From contig CM077668.1 of the NCBI GenBank assembly GCA_039707655.1, positions 64,745,086 through 64,809,085 on the forward strand: a DNA stretch of 64,000 nucleotides, given 5' to 3'. The notes beneath the pieces are model-generated. The model saw only the letters and a list, made by a program, of their open reading frames with translations. It made no database searches and was not told where the DNA came from. A program made the position numbers and the translations under genes. Shown here piece by piece: positions 34,171-44,437 of this stretch. The stretch is from Elymus sibiricus. Its lineage: Eukaryota; Streptophyta; Magnoliopsida; Poales; Poaceae. The stretch's first letter is position 1. Each line of letters starts with the position of its first letter.

Positions 34171-35217
34171 GCCGTTGGATTTATAGCCAACGGCTACGGA
34201 TGTCAGAATCATTTGTTGTCTAAGTGGAGAACGCCTTGCATAGTTTTCGACCTATTGGCCCACATGTCAGCCTCCAAAAATGTGGCAGATATTCAACCTT
34301 TTTTTTTACAATTTACAGTCCATTTGTTGGGCTGGATGAACAAAGAATGTAGCGTCTATGCGGCCCATTTATTTTTTTCTTAGAAATTACAGCCCTTTTG
34401 CACTTTCTCGAAATACACGAATTTGCTGGGCTGGTTGAAAATATAATGTTGGGTTGGATGGAGCAATGTTATAAAAAAATAAACATGTGCTGGGCTTTTT
34501 ATTATAAATAAAAGTAGATAATGAGCGCGTTATTATTACAGTGGTCCTTAAATCTTAGCAAGCTTTTATACGCAATCACCACAATTTTCCTTGCGAACTT
34601 ATTGTTAAACATTTATTTTTATAAGTTAATAAGACGTGGGATATTTTTTTTAGGCTAGACGTGGGCCAATTGAGTTGTTTTTAGGGAAAACCATTGGGAG
34701 AAAAAACAGAGACAGGGGGAATAAAAACCAAAAATAAAAGAAGCGGGAACGTCTATAGAATGGTTGGATGAAGGAAAGGTGAAACGGGAACTTATTTTAT
34801 TATTAATATATATATAGGTATCTATTAAATATATATAATAATAATAATATATAATAACATAAATATAATGCAAATATATATAATATAGTTAGCACGGAAA
34901 ACATAAGTTGGACCTGGCATTCTTATTCTTATAGAAAAATAGAACAGAGCTCTGCGTTTTCTTCAAGAAAAACATAAGTTGGGCTGCGGGTGTTTAAGAA
35001 AAAATAAAACCTAGGCTGGGAGGCCCATAGGCCAGTAGATACATGCTGGACCTCAAAAAAAAAAAGAGTTGAAACCACTGTGTCAACATGTCGTGGGCTG
35101 GGAGGCCCATAGGCCTAGTAAACTTATCTCGTTATTGACTATGTTGACAATCCCCTGGGCCCCAGACGTCAGTTTACCATTTGGAGGAACCTTTTTTAAT
35201 TAAGGAAGCACTTGCTG
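34170..35217. other. AT-rich stretch of element F, no gene
   Basis: Contains recurring GGGCTG(G/T)-type motifs and an AT microsatellite at about 34796-34880. I see no gene. Confidence 0.5.
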
Positions 35218-35600
35218 GACCTGGTGGGTCCCAACTGTCAGCCTCTCCTTGTACAGTCCTCTACAGATTCCTCTTGTTTGTTGACCATGTTGACAATGGC
35301 AGACGGCGGCGCCGCGGCGAGCGCACAAAGGCGGAGGACGACGTCGAGGCCTCGGACGGGAACGTACCGGAGCCGGGGAAGACACGGTAGTGTAGCGGCA
35401 GGCGGAGGGGAGGACGAGGGTTGACTGGTTCGGGTGCAGGGTGGGCCGGTGGGGCTGCCATCGCCTGAGAATAAAAGGAGACGTGGGGGAGTAGAGGGAT
35501 GGCTTGGCCATTGCCATAGGGTAGGATGGGTCATCGAGGCATGCGCGGAGCGCCGCCAGCCAATGTAGGCGGGAGCAGGCGGTCCTGCTGGCTCTGGTTT
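35218..35600. repeat. Diverged duplicated block, copy 2
   Basis: Second copy of the 33816-34170 block, about 1.4 kb downstream in the same orientation, with many substitutions and indels. The overlapping frames on both strands are not conserved between copies, so I do not call a gene. Confidence 0.65.
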
Positions 35601-35884
35601 GGTTCTTTCGGCTGGAGGAAGAGGATGAAATATTGAACAAGAACATGAGATATTAATTGGTACAAGAACTTGTCGATTGTGGACCGAGTTTGACCACATA
35701 TTTGAGTAGCAATATGTTAATGAATGTCACTTCTACTTCCAATCATATTTTTCCTTGGGAACTGCAATCGCGAGTATTAGTGTGGGCGCTTTACTTAAAT
35801 TTTATTCTTAAAACAAGCAAAGCACTGGCTCGTTATATCAGTGCCTGAATAATTTTCTTAGGCTGTGCGCCTTCTTTCTGTCGA

Positions 35885-36060
35885 ACACACCGCAGTAGCC
35901 CAGTGGCTACACGCCCTCATCCACACCTGCTCGACCCGGGTTCGATTCCCCCTGGGGCTGTGGAAAAATCCCCAATTTTTGCCTCTGCCCTTACTGACAT
36001 GTGGGTCCCCCCTAGTCATCCACACACACCACCTCCAACACTTAGCAAAAAATTGTCCCT
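35885..36060 (+). mobile_element. tRNA-related SINE-like fragment
   Basis: A TAGCCCAGTGG box (pol III A-box form, about 35894-35904) is followed about 34 bp later by GGTTCGATTCC (about 35939-35949), a perfect B-box core. The distance fits a tRNA-derived head. No cloverleaf can be drawn, so this is not a tRNA gene. The 3' end is unclear; a T-rich stretch lies near 36062-36078. Confidence 0.4.
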
Positions 36061-36500
36061 AGTTTTCTCTGTTTTTCACACACTCAACATTGTCTGGGCA
36101 TTTTGAAAATAACATATCTTTTTGACTGTGCATCATATGAAGATGTGATATACATGAATGTTGATCAGCATGATGTTAACTTGCTGTTAGTTGCATTTTC
36201 TACCATGAATAAAATTTCCAACATGCTTTTATCCCTGTTTGGAAAGGGCGTGTTGATATAAATGCTCTGCCTCTGAAACTTGCAGTTTCTTCTCTGAAAA
36301 TCACATGGTCTACACTTTTATATGAAACTACATTTTTGAAAGTACTAAAAATAGATCTCTAAAATTCAAAAAATACTTCATATGCTCAATACTGCAAAGA
36401 TCTGAAATTCAAAAGACATTCATATCTGAAAGTACTCAAAATACACAACACAAAACACAATTCACAACCTGCAAATACTGATAACCCTAAGCTCCTCCTC
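36061..36500. other. AT-rich stretch, nothing recognised
   Basis: No ORF, terminal repeat or promoter that I can support. Confidence 0.5.
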
Positions 36501-36526
36501 TAATTATTCGTCAGCACACTCCCCTC

Positions 36527-37012
36527 CTATTCCTCGGCCATAGACCGCTGCCACGTGAGATGAGGTGAATGGTGAGGGGACCTTGGAGAATGGCGAGGAA
36601 GCGTCGTCGCGCCAACTGCTTTCCTCCTCCTGCATTTCGGTACGGTCGAGGAAGACTCCACCAGCTCGCTCTGGCACGACACCCTCACAAACGGCACCGG
36701 CAACTGGATGCTCGATCCTGGACCCTCTGGATGCTCGATCTTGGATCGATACTCCCACCACCTTCCCCTCATGACCGGCTTCAGCGAATCTGTCTGCTCC
36801 ATGGCCCGGAGGAGCAGCTCTATATGCTCCCGCTAGAGTCCCTCCAGGAAGATTGTTGCCTTTTCGCTCGGTTTGAGATATTTGGCCATCTCCATCGCCG
36901 CCGCCGCTAATTCCTGCTGGTTGTTAAACCACGACTTGATCTCCATCATCCTGGCTAACTTCACATGGTCGCCGCCTGTGATCTTCACGTATCGGTTGTA
37001 CTCCTCCATCGA
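36527..37012 (-). pseudogene. Unrecognised plant-like ORF with an internal stop
   Basis: A minus-strand frame starts MEEYNRYVKITGGDHVKLAR at 37012, with a GC-rich, UTR-like leader. It continues for 58 codons with KSWFNNQQEL and EMAKYLKPSEKATIFLEGL, then meets a TAG at 36833-36835. The same frame stays open to 36527 (REHIELLLRAMEQTDSL and on). The first part has the balanced composition of a real soluble helical protein; the second becomes Pro/Arg/Ser-rich after about 36745, so the true frame may change or splice there. I do not know the family. It could be a host gene fragment or a segment carried by a transposon. Confidence 0.35.
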
Positions 37013-37019
37013 TCTACTT

Positions 37020-37165
37020 CTCCACAGCCAGCTGTGGTTTTGGAATGGAAGAGGAGAGGCGGTGGTTTTGGAATGAAAGAGGAGCGCTGGTGGTTTTGGA
37101 ATGGAAGAGGAGATGAGTAGCGGTGGTTTTCTAATGGAAGAGGAGCGGCGGCGGTTTTGGATTGG
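37020..37165. repeat. Repeats of GGTGGTTTTGGAATGGAAGA
   Basis: Four to five imperfect units of about 30-36 bp lie in the presumed leader of the ORF starting at 37012. Confidence 0.7.
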
Positions 37166-37354
37166 ACAAGACGAAGAGGAGCGCCGGCGCGCTGCGAGTG
37201 GATAAATCAGATCCCTCGTAATGACTAATTTACCCCTCACTTAAGAAACTACCCCACATGAACTTGTGTACTGACCCCACGTTACCTACTACTTCGACGG
37301 AATCAAAAAGACATATCTGGTAGAATCGTAACCATGCCTCGAAATTGTGCATGG

Positions 37355-37559
37355 TTTATTAGTCCCCCTCGTATTTAGGGTCATATTTTGACTATGGTTT
37401 TAACTAATTAAATATAAGTTATACATAGTAAAAATAATATCATCGGAAACTATGTTTAAATACGAATCCAACAATATAATTTTTGGTGCCATGCATAAAC
37501 ATTTTTTTATTTAAATTTATAGTCAAAATTTAGCACAAAATACAAAGGGGACCAATAAA
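37355..37559. mobile_element. MITE-like element, about 205 bp
   Basis: The terminal inverted repeats are TTTATTAGTCCCCCTCGTAT on the left and the complement of AATACAAAGGGGACCAATAAA on the right, with inner matches (ATTTTGACTAT against ATAGTCAAAATT). No ORF. I recognise the type from grass introns and promoters but cannot fix its superfamily; no clear target duplication. Confidence 0.6.
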
Positions 37560-37580
37560 CGAGGACGATGAGAGCGGCGA

Positions 37581-37965
37581 TTCGGTGCCCAGGCTCATCC
37601 GCGCCTGCGATAAAGAAAAAATTCAAAACAAATACTAGAAAAAATTAAAAAAAATCCATTTTTTGCATGGTAGATAATTTGGTGCGTGAGGTGCGCTCCA
37701 AATTTTAGATCATTTGGACATCTGAGTAGCTCTCATCAAAAAAGACAAATTTGGGGTATGTAAAAAAGTTTACTGTTCATGTACTGTTCTGACCCAATTT
37801 GTCTTTTTTGCTGAGAGCTACTCATATGCCTAAATGATCTGAAATTTGTAGCGCACCTAACGCACCAAATTATCTACCAGGTAACAAAAAATTGGATTTG
37901 TTTGAATTTTTTGAATTTTTCATGAATTTTTTCTAGACCGGGTGCAGATAAGCCTGGGATCAGAA
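37581..37965. mobile_element. Long-inverted-repeat MITE / foldback element
   Basis: Nearly the whole element is a palindrome around 37775: left-arm AGATAATTTGGTGCGT, GATCATTTGGACAT and GAGTAGCTCTCA pair with right-arm complements. Outer ends CCCAGGCTCATCCGCG and CTGCAGATAAGCCTGGG-type sequence are also related. Long arms suggest a Mutator-like or foldback MITE. Its RNA would form a hairpin of about 170 bp. Confidence 0.65.
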
Positions 37966-38090
37966 ATGGATATTTGTTTTGAGTAGTACTTTCTTGCTAG
38001 TACTACCTATTTTGCTACCGTTAGATCGAGACCAATGAACGGCTTATAAAAATGCCAACTACCCTAAAACTTGTATTGAACAACTTGATA
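37966..38090. other. Short spacer, nothing recognised
   Basis: No feature that I can support. Confidence 0.4.
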
Positions 38091-39454
38091 GGGTTGCTGT
38101 CCCCTGCATCATCATGCCGTGTTTCACAGCTTCCAAGATTCACAACCAACTCATAAGATTCCCATAATAAGTACAACAAAGATGCCTATGCATCTCAATG
38201 ATTCACAGATCGGAGCCAATATTAACTTTAAAACTAAAACAAAGTTGTGAGAATGTGTACAAATAAAGAAAAATCGATTGATGCTTCTCTCAGAAAAGAG
38301 TAATCCCTGTTAAAGTGCCAATATATCCAGCAAACCATAAACCTAATTCATGTAAGCAATTTTATTCAAGGATTTGCTGCAACACTAAAACCAGTCCCGT
38401 TTATGGGCACGCATGTCAAACACCGGCAGATTAAAATGTTCTACATAATCGTATCGCCAAGAACTTATGGAACCATCCGAACATCTGTGCTATTCCAAGC
38501 CACGTTTATGGTAGCTGGTGGCACTCACACTCTGCATATGCGGGTTCCATCTGAACCTTTGTGCAGTTCCACTAAAATGTAGCTGAGTAACCCTGTTTGC
38601 ATAGATAATGAAAAAGCGTGATTACTATAATAGTGGCACTAGTTGATGAAACATACACTAATAAATAGAAGCAACTTCATTTTCTTAATGGGAAAAGATT
38701 GCGATACAATAGCTTTATTAAAAAAATACAATAGTGGCACAGTATGACAAAGCACGATCATGTGGATGAAGGACAGTACTGACCTATGTGAGATGACTTT
38801 CTGAGATCAAGTTATTCTTCAGGTCCCCGTATCTTGCCATGAAGGTAATTCGTTGAAAACTATGAACAACTTCAGTGTGGCAGTAGAAGGAGGGGCCTTG
38901 AGTCATTCGAATCTCTTTTTTTGTGCAGTTCAACTAAAATTGTGGCGCCCGCCGTGCTGCAAGGGAGAGAGGGTGACCTACACCACCTCGATGGTAGGCC
39001 TCATAGGTAATGGACTCAATTCTCCCGGATACACCTTCTACAAGTGATGAACCTCGGTGTGGCAGTAGAAGGAGGGGCCTTGAGTCATTCCAATCTCTTT
39101 TTTTGTGCAGTTCAACTAAAATTAAGCATCCCTGTTTGCAGAAATACTTAAACGTGTCATTACTTTAAGAATGGTACTAGTTGATGAAACATATACTAAC
39201 AAAGAGAAGCACTTTCATTATCTACATTGGAAATGAAATGATAGCGAAGATAGTAGCTATATTTTAACTCTATTATTACTTCATTTTATTAGTAGCACTA
39301 GCGGTGCGAAAACATTGCCTCAAATTATTAGTGGCATTAGATTAAAGTGCGAAATAATAACATTATTGCTTTCTCATGGCAGTGCCAAAACAGTAGCACA
39401 AGATCACTAGCTGCATGCAGAGTGAACATGCAGGATCGTTCTGGCAAAGGGTAA
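38091..39454. repeat. Unclassified repeat region with GTGCAGTTCAACTAAAAT motifs, left part
   Basis: The motif GTGCAGTTC(A/C)ACTAAAAT recurs near 38566, 38917 and 39105, and AGTTGATGAAACATA(C/T)ACTAA near 38642 and 39180. A stretch at 38874 is repeated at 39056. The units resemble a loose tandem array of about 180 and 540 bp. The same motifs reappear at 59943-60626, so the region was split by the block between. I do not recognise its class. Confidence 0.55.
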
Positions 39455-39903
39455 TGTCGATGTTGTTTACCAGCGGGTATAAACTGATGATGATTGTGTG
39501 GATTAGTACATGTGGAGATCGTCGAGGTGGGTTAGCACACGAGAGACAAGATTTAGACAGCTTCGGGCCTCGGGAAACATCACCCGGTAATAACCCTACG
39601 TGCTGTTTGTGGCTAGGTCTTATTTCGTATGCTCATGAGGGGGTCGCCGTATGAGCCAGCTCTCCCCTAGTTGTGTCTAGCCTTCTAGATCCTGCCCTCT
39701 TGGGGCGCCTTGCCCCTCCTTATAAAGGTGGAAGGGGCCGGCTTACATGTAGAGTCCTAGTAGGATACAAACTAGTCTCATCTTCTATTACAAGCCGGAT
39801 ATTAGTCCGGCTCTTATTCAAACAGTTGGAGTCGGCCTACTGGGCCACCTCAATGTTGGGCCACATTCTACCTCTGTGAGGGTACCCATGTCCCATATCA
39901 ACA
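39455..39903 (-). mobile_element. 3' LTR of element G
   Basis: On the minus strand it begins TGTTGATATGGG and ends CAACATCGACA. A TTTATAAGG box lies at about 39718-39727. It shares about 230 bp of its U5 side with 57408-57650. Confidence 0.7.
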
Positions 39904-42900
39904 ACATTAGCCCCCGAGCTTTCAGGCAACTCGAAGAGTCGGGAGGAGGGTCTTGATTTTATGATGACGTCGTCTTCCTGGGACATGGAGTTCTTGCCGG
40001 GTCGTTGACGTAGTGGATGCCGAATTACAGATGAAATAATTGCCGACTTGTGGATCTAGAGCTTTTCCGGGTCATGAACGTAGATGTTGCCGGGCCCTCT
40101 ACGTCGGAGCATCTGATCGTGGAAGTCAAAGCACCGGGTCATGCACGTCGAGGCCGCCGGGTCGTGGACGTCGAGGCTGCCGGCTTGTGGACATTAATGC
40201 TGCCGGGTTATGATCTCGGTGATACCCATTTCTCTCATCTTGGAGATTGGCTTGCTAAAAATTCTGACTAAAATTGAGCCGCGTACGGTCCAACTCGATG
40301 TTTAATCATGTCGGCTTTTGTCCGTTGGAACGCGTCCAAGGTCCATACCTCAGAACCAAGTCAATGTTGTCAACCGCCGCTGGATCCTAGTGGATGTGTC
40401 TCTAGGCCAGGTTCTGTCTCCACGCCGGGTCCTGTCTCCATGCCGGGTCCTTCTTCAGGCCGGGTCCTCCCTAGCCGGGTCCCCTTCATCTTGTTGGTCT
40501 ACCTGGCTGGGTAGTCCTCCGTCTTTTTGTATTTTTCTTCAACTCCAATAGCATATATATATCATCTATAGCCCCCAAGCTCCGAGTTTATCACCTCGTG
40601 ATGACTTGGTGCTTACTTTTGTAAATATAGCTTTAATTACTGTAGCCCCCAAGTGTTGGGTTGTCTTGCCTGCAGCAGCTCGGGACTCATTTTTTCTTCA
40701 ATCTTTGAACTTTGTCAGAATAAATTTCAACACTGTAGCCCCCGAGCGCGGGGTTGTTTAGTCATGCAATGATCCGGGGTTCTGTTCTTTGGATTTTGCA
40801 TGCTTGTAGCGAACTTAGTCATCTACTCTTGCAAAAATCTGGCTTGATAGCCCTATTACTTTTTTTTATAAAGCTGGTTTTCGCGTGGCTTGTTCCGGTG
40901 TGATTCTCCGTGATAAATTCATGGTCAGCTATGTCCTCAATGGGCGTCAGCGTCGATTGATTTATCACAGGCACAATTGGGTAACATAATTGTGAGCGGC
41001 ATTTGGCTTGATAGCCCTTTTGGTGGATTTTGCGTGTTTGTAAATGAACTTGGTCATTTACTCCTGCAAAAATCCGGCTTGATAGCCTTTTTGGTTTATC
41101 TATGCTTTTCTGTGAAGCCGGCTTTCGCGTGACTTATACCAGTGTGATCCTCCGTGACATGTTTAGGGTCAACTAAGTCCCCAATGTGCGTCAGAGTTGA
41201 TTGACTCGCACGGGCACAACCGGGTCACATAACTGCAAGTGGCATCGAGCTTACATGCCAGTGTAACCAAGATATATTTGTTGGCATATGCCGGGTTCAA
41301 GGGTGATTAGCTGAACTCGTTGAGTTACAAGCCCCCAAGTAACCCATGATCAATGATAAAAAATAAAGACTCAACGCACAACGATATGAGGTGAAACGAC
41401 ACCCTCAGGGTTCCAGAGGTGCCGGCTTTATTCCATTGATCATAGATAAGCCATAGGCGTACAATCTGCCAAGTCATGGACATCGAGGCTTTTGAGCCAT
41501 AGGCGTTTTAAGGCTTTTGAGCCGTAGGCATTTTAAGGTTGCCGAATTGTAGGCATTTTAAGGTTACCGAACCATATAATTGTGGAAGTAGAGGCCACCA
41601 GATCCTGGTGGATATAACTTCCAAGGCTCGAGTCGACTTCGTTGAAGTCCGCTTGAGTTTCTTTATTGTTTCCTAAAATCACGTGAAGATGAACGTGGCG
41701 CTACCTCCGAGGTGAACTCAAAGGTGCCAGTTTATTTTTATTGATAAATAAAATCATGAAAAGCATGAAAATGACTTAGCTATTTTTATGCCTCAGCATT
41801 TGATGATGTAGTGTAAACCTGCGGAAGGTTGAGGTCGGTCACGGCAAGGCTGTAGACGGTCCCGCATAGGAGTCGCAAGTCGGTAACCTGGCTGACCGCT
41901 CGAGCCGGCGACGAGAGGCAGAATTTTGAAGATGTTATAGCCGGAAACCGCCAAATCGGAGGTGGCGCAATGCGAGCCGGCTTGGCCGGTGTCAGAGAAG
42001 GTCGTGATGTTGGTGAAGGCGAAATTTTGCCATGTGAAGCCGGATCAGAAGCATGCATGAGCTAGCACTGAACCATAGTGGAGCCGGAAGTTTTTCACGG
42101 TGGAGCCATATTTTTTCATGTGGAAGCGGGCTTGTTGAAATAAACCGGACCACAGGGATGGCGGGTTGCGCGCGTTCACCGGACAACGTCATGCGGGCGA
42201 ACGCTGGTACGGCCTTTGGTGTGTTGATGAAGACCGGGCCGACAGATGATGGGCTGTGCGTGCATCCGCCGGGCTGCCCGGCGTTTTGATGTAAACCAGG
42301 TCACAGGGCGGCAAGTACCCTGCATGTCTGCCGGGTAGCCTGACGCGGTCGTATGCTGGTGCGGCCTTCAGCATTGGCGCAAGTTGCTGCTGGACGATGA
42401 TGGATTGGCAGATGGTTTGTCGGCCTCTCGCGCAATGAAGTGACAAACACCTGATATCTACCGCGGCTATTCTTGTCGTCCGTCATCCAAAGTGGTCGAG
42501 GCTATGATGGTGTAGCCGCTCCATCTTGAATAACTGCTGATTCGTAGCATCTGAAGCAGATTTCTTTATGTGACACTTTAGTAGGCCAATTAATGGGCAG
42601 TAGCTTGCAGTACATTCCTTCGTGCAACACTCTTGGAGGTCTTCATGCAGGACAAAACAGCTAGACCTCTGTCCTCGTGCTTTGTAATAGTGCTCCTTGG
42701 CAAAAAGTAAACTAGAACTAGTATTCTTCGTAATAGTACTTAATTTGAGTACTACTAGTACAATAGTACTTTTTTGAGCCGGATTAGTTTGAACTTGTAT
42801 ATGACGCCAGAAGCAAAAAGCGGGACTTTGATCTGTAGTAGGCTTCTTATAATCATGGAGGACGTGTGAGGCAGCCGCTGCCCTTCACGCTCGCGGGCTC

Positions 42901-43617
42901 CGGTCTCAGGAATTTTTAATGCGGTTGACATGCAAAGTGGTGCACAACTAATTAGATCTCGGGAATTGTGTGTTCTACTCTGGCTGGATTTTTTCCTGGT
43001 ATAACCCAACTGACCTCAGATGAATTTATTCTGCCACCTTGATTACTAGTAGCTGCACTATGAGATCGGGGAAACAGCCGAAGTAACATGCTGATCTGAT
43101 TTGACTGCATCATGAGGATAGACATAGTGCTCCTCCAGGATGTCTTGTTTTAGTTTTGGTGGCCCGATCGTAGCACGCGCACATGATGACTGTTTCTTGA
43201 TTTGGTGCTGCAGTAGATTGGATTCTTGGAAACTGTGGCTGCATTGGCAAATCCGATCTGGTAGCCTCCTCATGTGCGCGTAGCAATGAAAAAGTAGTAC
43301 TTTGGCTTTGGTCTTGCATGTGAGATGTACTAGTTGAGATAGTACATGGTGTAGTACTAATTTGAAGGACTAGTACTTGACTGATTCGGTCTTCACATCG
43401 AGATGCAGCAGCATAAGCAGATCGCCTCGGGACTTGAAGCAGACGTGGAGGCGTGGAGCAGCAGTCGCAACTCGGCGGATCGTACATAACGGCTGTAGCG
43501 GAAATTTCCTTTTCGTCTCGGTGCAACCTATGACTGATGGATCACCGAAGGCTGCCACCACAAAAAAAACTCTCGTCTCAGACTCGGCGGATCACCACGG
43601 CTCGTGCAGCGGCCGCA
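39904..43617 (-). other. Non-coding internal part of element G (3' side)
   Basis: Repeated TAGCCCCC(A/G)AG tracts, a cluster of GCCGGGTC(G/A)TGGACGTCGAG near 40060-40210, and a two-copy tandem repeat of about 240 bp (40790-41000 and 41030-41250, with CTGCAAAAATCCGGCTTGATA). ORFs here are short and unrelated to each other. No gene is supported. Confidence 0.6.
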
Positions 43618-43622
43618 CAACA

Positions 43623-43804
43623 ATGGTTGGTTAATGCAAAGATCCGTTGTGACGTCATGAAGATTTTCTGAATTTATTAAAGATAACATCATCATTTTTA
43701 TATGGCGGGTCATAGTGAAAATAGTGAAAATGATCAAAGGAAGACCCGCCAACCAGAACAATTGAAGATTGACATGAACAAGTTCAAATCAATTTAGGGC
43801 CTAA
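43623..43804 (+). repeat. 5' extension of element H, copy of its pre-PPT region
   Basis: These 182 bp match 56470-56651, the stretch just upstream of the 3' LTR, with only about four differences. They abut the usual LTR start TGTTGGGGATATAACCC. The copy ends abruptly at 43622/56469. Confidence 0.85.
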
Positions 43805-44349
43805 TGTTGGGGATATAACCCGACGGTATAACCCGCCCAGGAGGGGCCGGGTTAAGTTGTTGGCGACTTAGCAATAAAGCCTTAAACAGGCCCAAGACCA
43901 AGACAGTCCTGGAGACGGATCATCGGACGGGCCGGATGAAGGCTCAGAGCCAGAAGACGGTGCGTGACCCGGAGGTGTAAGCCGTCCGAAGGTAACTTGC
44001 CAGATACGGCAAGGCGACTTAGAGATAGGGTTGGTTACGAAGTGTAACCCGGCCCAGACTCTTGTAAGCCCAGGGTCTCGAACTGTGTATATAAAGGCGA
44101 GTCCCTGCGGCAGGTTAAGGAGAGATAGCAATCAATCGATAGCTAGGTCAAGCATATTCGCTTCCTTGTAATCGAAACCCAATCAATACAACACAAAGCA
44201 GGACGTAGGCTTTTACCTCGATCGAGAGGGGCCGAACCTGGGTAAACTCGTGTCTTTGTCCCGATCAACCCCTTTGAGCAATCACCTGTAGCAATGGTCT
44301 CACGCTTAAGTCCTTTCACGAGGACAACTGCCGTGACAAAACCATGACA
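43805..44349 (+). mobile_element. 5' LTR of element H
   Basis: Begins TGTTGGGGATATAACCC and ends AAACCATGACA. TATA box TATATAAAGG lies at 44088-44097. The U5 part contains GGGTAAACTCGTGTCTTTG. Confidence 0.85.
44088..44097 (+). promoter_or_regulatory. TATA box of element H 5' LTR
   Basis: TATATAAAGG, followed by GCGAGTCCCTGCGGCAGG; the same box is in the 3' LTR near 56936-56945. It is the expected promoter for the gag-pol RNA. Confidence 0.7.
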
Positions 44350-44350
44350 G

Positions 44351-44369
44351 TTGGCGCCCACCGTGGGGC
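44351..44369 (+). other. Primer binding site of element H
   Basis: TTGGCGCCCACCGTGGGGC begins one base after the LTR end. It is the usual PBS of grass Tat-type elements of this group. Confidence 0.8.
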
Positions 44370-44437
44370 AGGCGCACGGTGGTTTCAAGTTCTTGAAGGG
44401 CTCTTTCCCAGGGATCGAGGGATACGCCGTCGGCAGG

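Larger units (their letters stand above)
31924..35640 (+). mobile_element. Left part of a second CACTA-type element F
   Basis: It starts CACTACAGAAAAAAGACACT within the gag of element C, with TTA (31921-31923) as the presumed 3-bp target duplication. ACACTTCCATGAC and related short motifs recur in the first 170 bp as subterminal repeats. Long stretches of minisatellite follow. No transposase gene is visible and no matching right end (TGTAGTG) is in the window, so the end coordinate is approximate and the element is truncated or much longer. Confidence 0.55.

Noticed and set aside
35885..35960. tRNA gene
   Set aside because: B box is perfect, but no acceptor stem or anticodon arm can be folded.
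43110..43526. 138-codon minus-strand ORF
   Set aside because: No recognisable domain; lies in the non-coding part of element G and has no related copy in the window.
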